Below, piece by piece: positions 50,622 through 50,906 of a stretch of DNA of 50,906 bases. The notes below the pieces were generated by a model, which was not told where the DNA came from, searched no databases, and saw nothing but the letters and a program-made list of their open reading frames with translations. The first letter of the stretch is position 1. Every line of letters starts with the position of its first letter. The stretch is from Pseudomonas sp. ICMP 561. GTDB lineage: Bacteria > Pseudomonadota > Gammaproteobacteria > Pseudomonadales > Pseudomonadaceae. The DNA is taken from contig NZ_LKBT01000022.1 of the NCBI RefSeq assembly GCF_002699985.1, positions 1 through 50,906 on the forward strand, in the 5' to 3' direction. Position numbers and translations under genes: made by a program.

Positions 50622-50714
50622 TCCTGTGGGAGCCGGGCTTGCCCGCGATGCAGACGCCGCGGTGTTGCAGGTGAATCGAGTTGTCCTTATCGCGGGCAAG
50701 CCCAGCTCCCACAG
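50622..50714. repeat. REP-type palindrome
   Basis: TCCTGTGGGAGCCGGGCTTG is paired with CAAGCCCAGCTCCCACAGAG. It follows the oxidoreductase gene. Positions 50554-50849 hold no gene. Confidence 0.8.
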
Positions 50715-50791
50715 AGTTATGGGCTGGCTGCGCGATAGCGTCCTCTGAAGTAAGCCGTCGCGGGCTAGCGTTGCTTTGCCAGGCGATCACT

Positions 50792-50812
50792 TTCTCCTGT
50801 GGGAGCCGGGCT
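50792..50812. repeat. REP unit cut by an insertion sequence
   Basis: TCTCCTGTGGGAGCCGGGCT repeats the opening of the unit at 50622, then stops abruptly where the IS end sequence begins. Confidence 0.7.
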
Positions 50813-50906
50813 GTTCTGGTCAAGTTTTTCCGGACACCGATTACGGTGATCAAGCCGCCTGCTGCTCCATAGCTATTGGCGACAAGTAGTTGTTGTAGCT
50901 GTGGAG
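50812..50906 (-). mobile_element. IS3-family insertion sequence, one end (runs off the window)
   Basis: From about 50812 the sequence TGTTCTGGTCAAGTTTTTCC, then GGACACC, has the look of an IS3-type terminal repeat. It is followed 12 bp further in by a transposase 3' end on the minus strand. Only the right-hand end of the element lies in the window, so its length and partner repeat cannot be seen. Confidence 0.7.
50850..50906 (-). CDS. IS3-family transposase, C-terminal 18 residues only (partial)
   Basis: The minus-strand frame entering at the window edge reads LHSYNNYLSPIAMEQQAA and then stops (TGA at 50852-50850). The 'Y.YLSP...E' tail is typical of IS3-family OrfB (rve integrase) transposases, where the last helix follows the catalytic DDE domain. 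The rest of the gene lies beyond 50906. Confidence 0.65.
   Translation of the reverse strand, partial: LHSYNNYLSPIAMEQQAA

Noticed and set aside
1..50906. CRISPR array, tRNA/rRNA genes, prophage or conjugative region
   Set aside because: Looked for and not seen: repeats are dispersed palindromes without regular spacers, and no tRNA cloverleaf, rRNA or phage structural gene is recognisable.

Overview
The window looks like a piece of a Pseudomonas chromosome. It is GC-rich, densely coding, and studded with short extragenic palindromes of the GTAGGAGC...GCTCCTAC type. It carries a Fur-controlled PrrF-like small RNA, FecI/FecR-type regulators, a PqiABC operon and an L-arabinolactonase/AraFGH set, a mix typical of the P. 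fluorescens/P. syringae side of the genus. The species cannot be fixed from the sequence alone. No rRNA, tRNA, prophage or CRISPR array was seen.

Layout, left to right. (1) 1-6004: tandem palindromes, a FadR-type regulator, an SMP-30 lactonase and the arabinose ABC transporter araFGH. (2) 6340-7854: an iron-regulated FecI-like sigma factor and FecR-like anti-sigma factor without an adjacent receptor gene. (3) 8054-17711: a LacI-type regulator with a perfect 18-bp palindrome, diverging from a complete peptide-type ABC transporter fused in one gene run with an amidase and an M20-family carbamoylase. (4) 17859-24506: an XRE repressor-like gene, the pqi lipid-transport operon with PqiA split in two, and a membrane GGDEF-EAL protein with a degenerate GGDEF site. 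(5) 24757-30719: a protealysin-like protease with its emfourin-type inhibitor, several small envelope or hypothetical genes, a ~780-bp long inverted-repeat element, and an AraC regulator. (6) 30800-33950: a beta-oxidation-like set (SDR dehydrogenase, thiolase, enoyl-CoA hydratase) interrupted by a palindrome plus a 162-bp MITE-like element. (7) 33974-40491: an orphan VgrG, a YebC-family regulator, a leucine-rich-repeat protein kinase, and a divergent TetR/MFS pair. (8) 40648-43726: an ECF sigma/anti-sigma pair diverging from a catalase-related peroxidase and cytochrome b561, with the same promoter motif on both sides. (9) 43979-50553: an M14 carboxypeptidase, a small sigma-region-4/FecR-N-terminus fusion, the PrrF-like sRNA, an Lrp regulator and a divergent indolepyruvate:ferredoxin oxidoreductase. 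(10) 50622-50906: palindromes, one of them interrupted by an IS3-family element that runs off the window.

Several regions are self-contained regulatory modules in which regulator, operator and target genes are all visible: FadR/arabinose, LacI/amide operon, TetR/MFS and the ECF/peroxidase module. Iron control appears twice (Fur boxes before the FecI-like gene and before the sRNA). Extragenic palindromes occupy most gaps, including the gap just after the binding-protein gene in both ABC operons. They have also served as landing sites for a MITE-like element and an IS.
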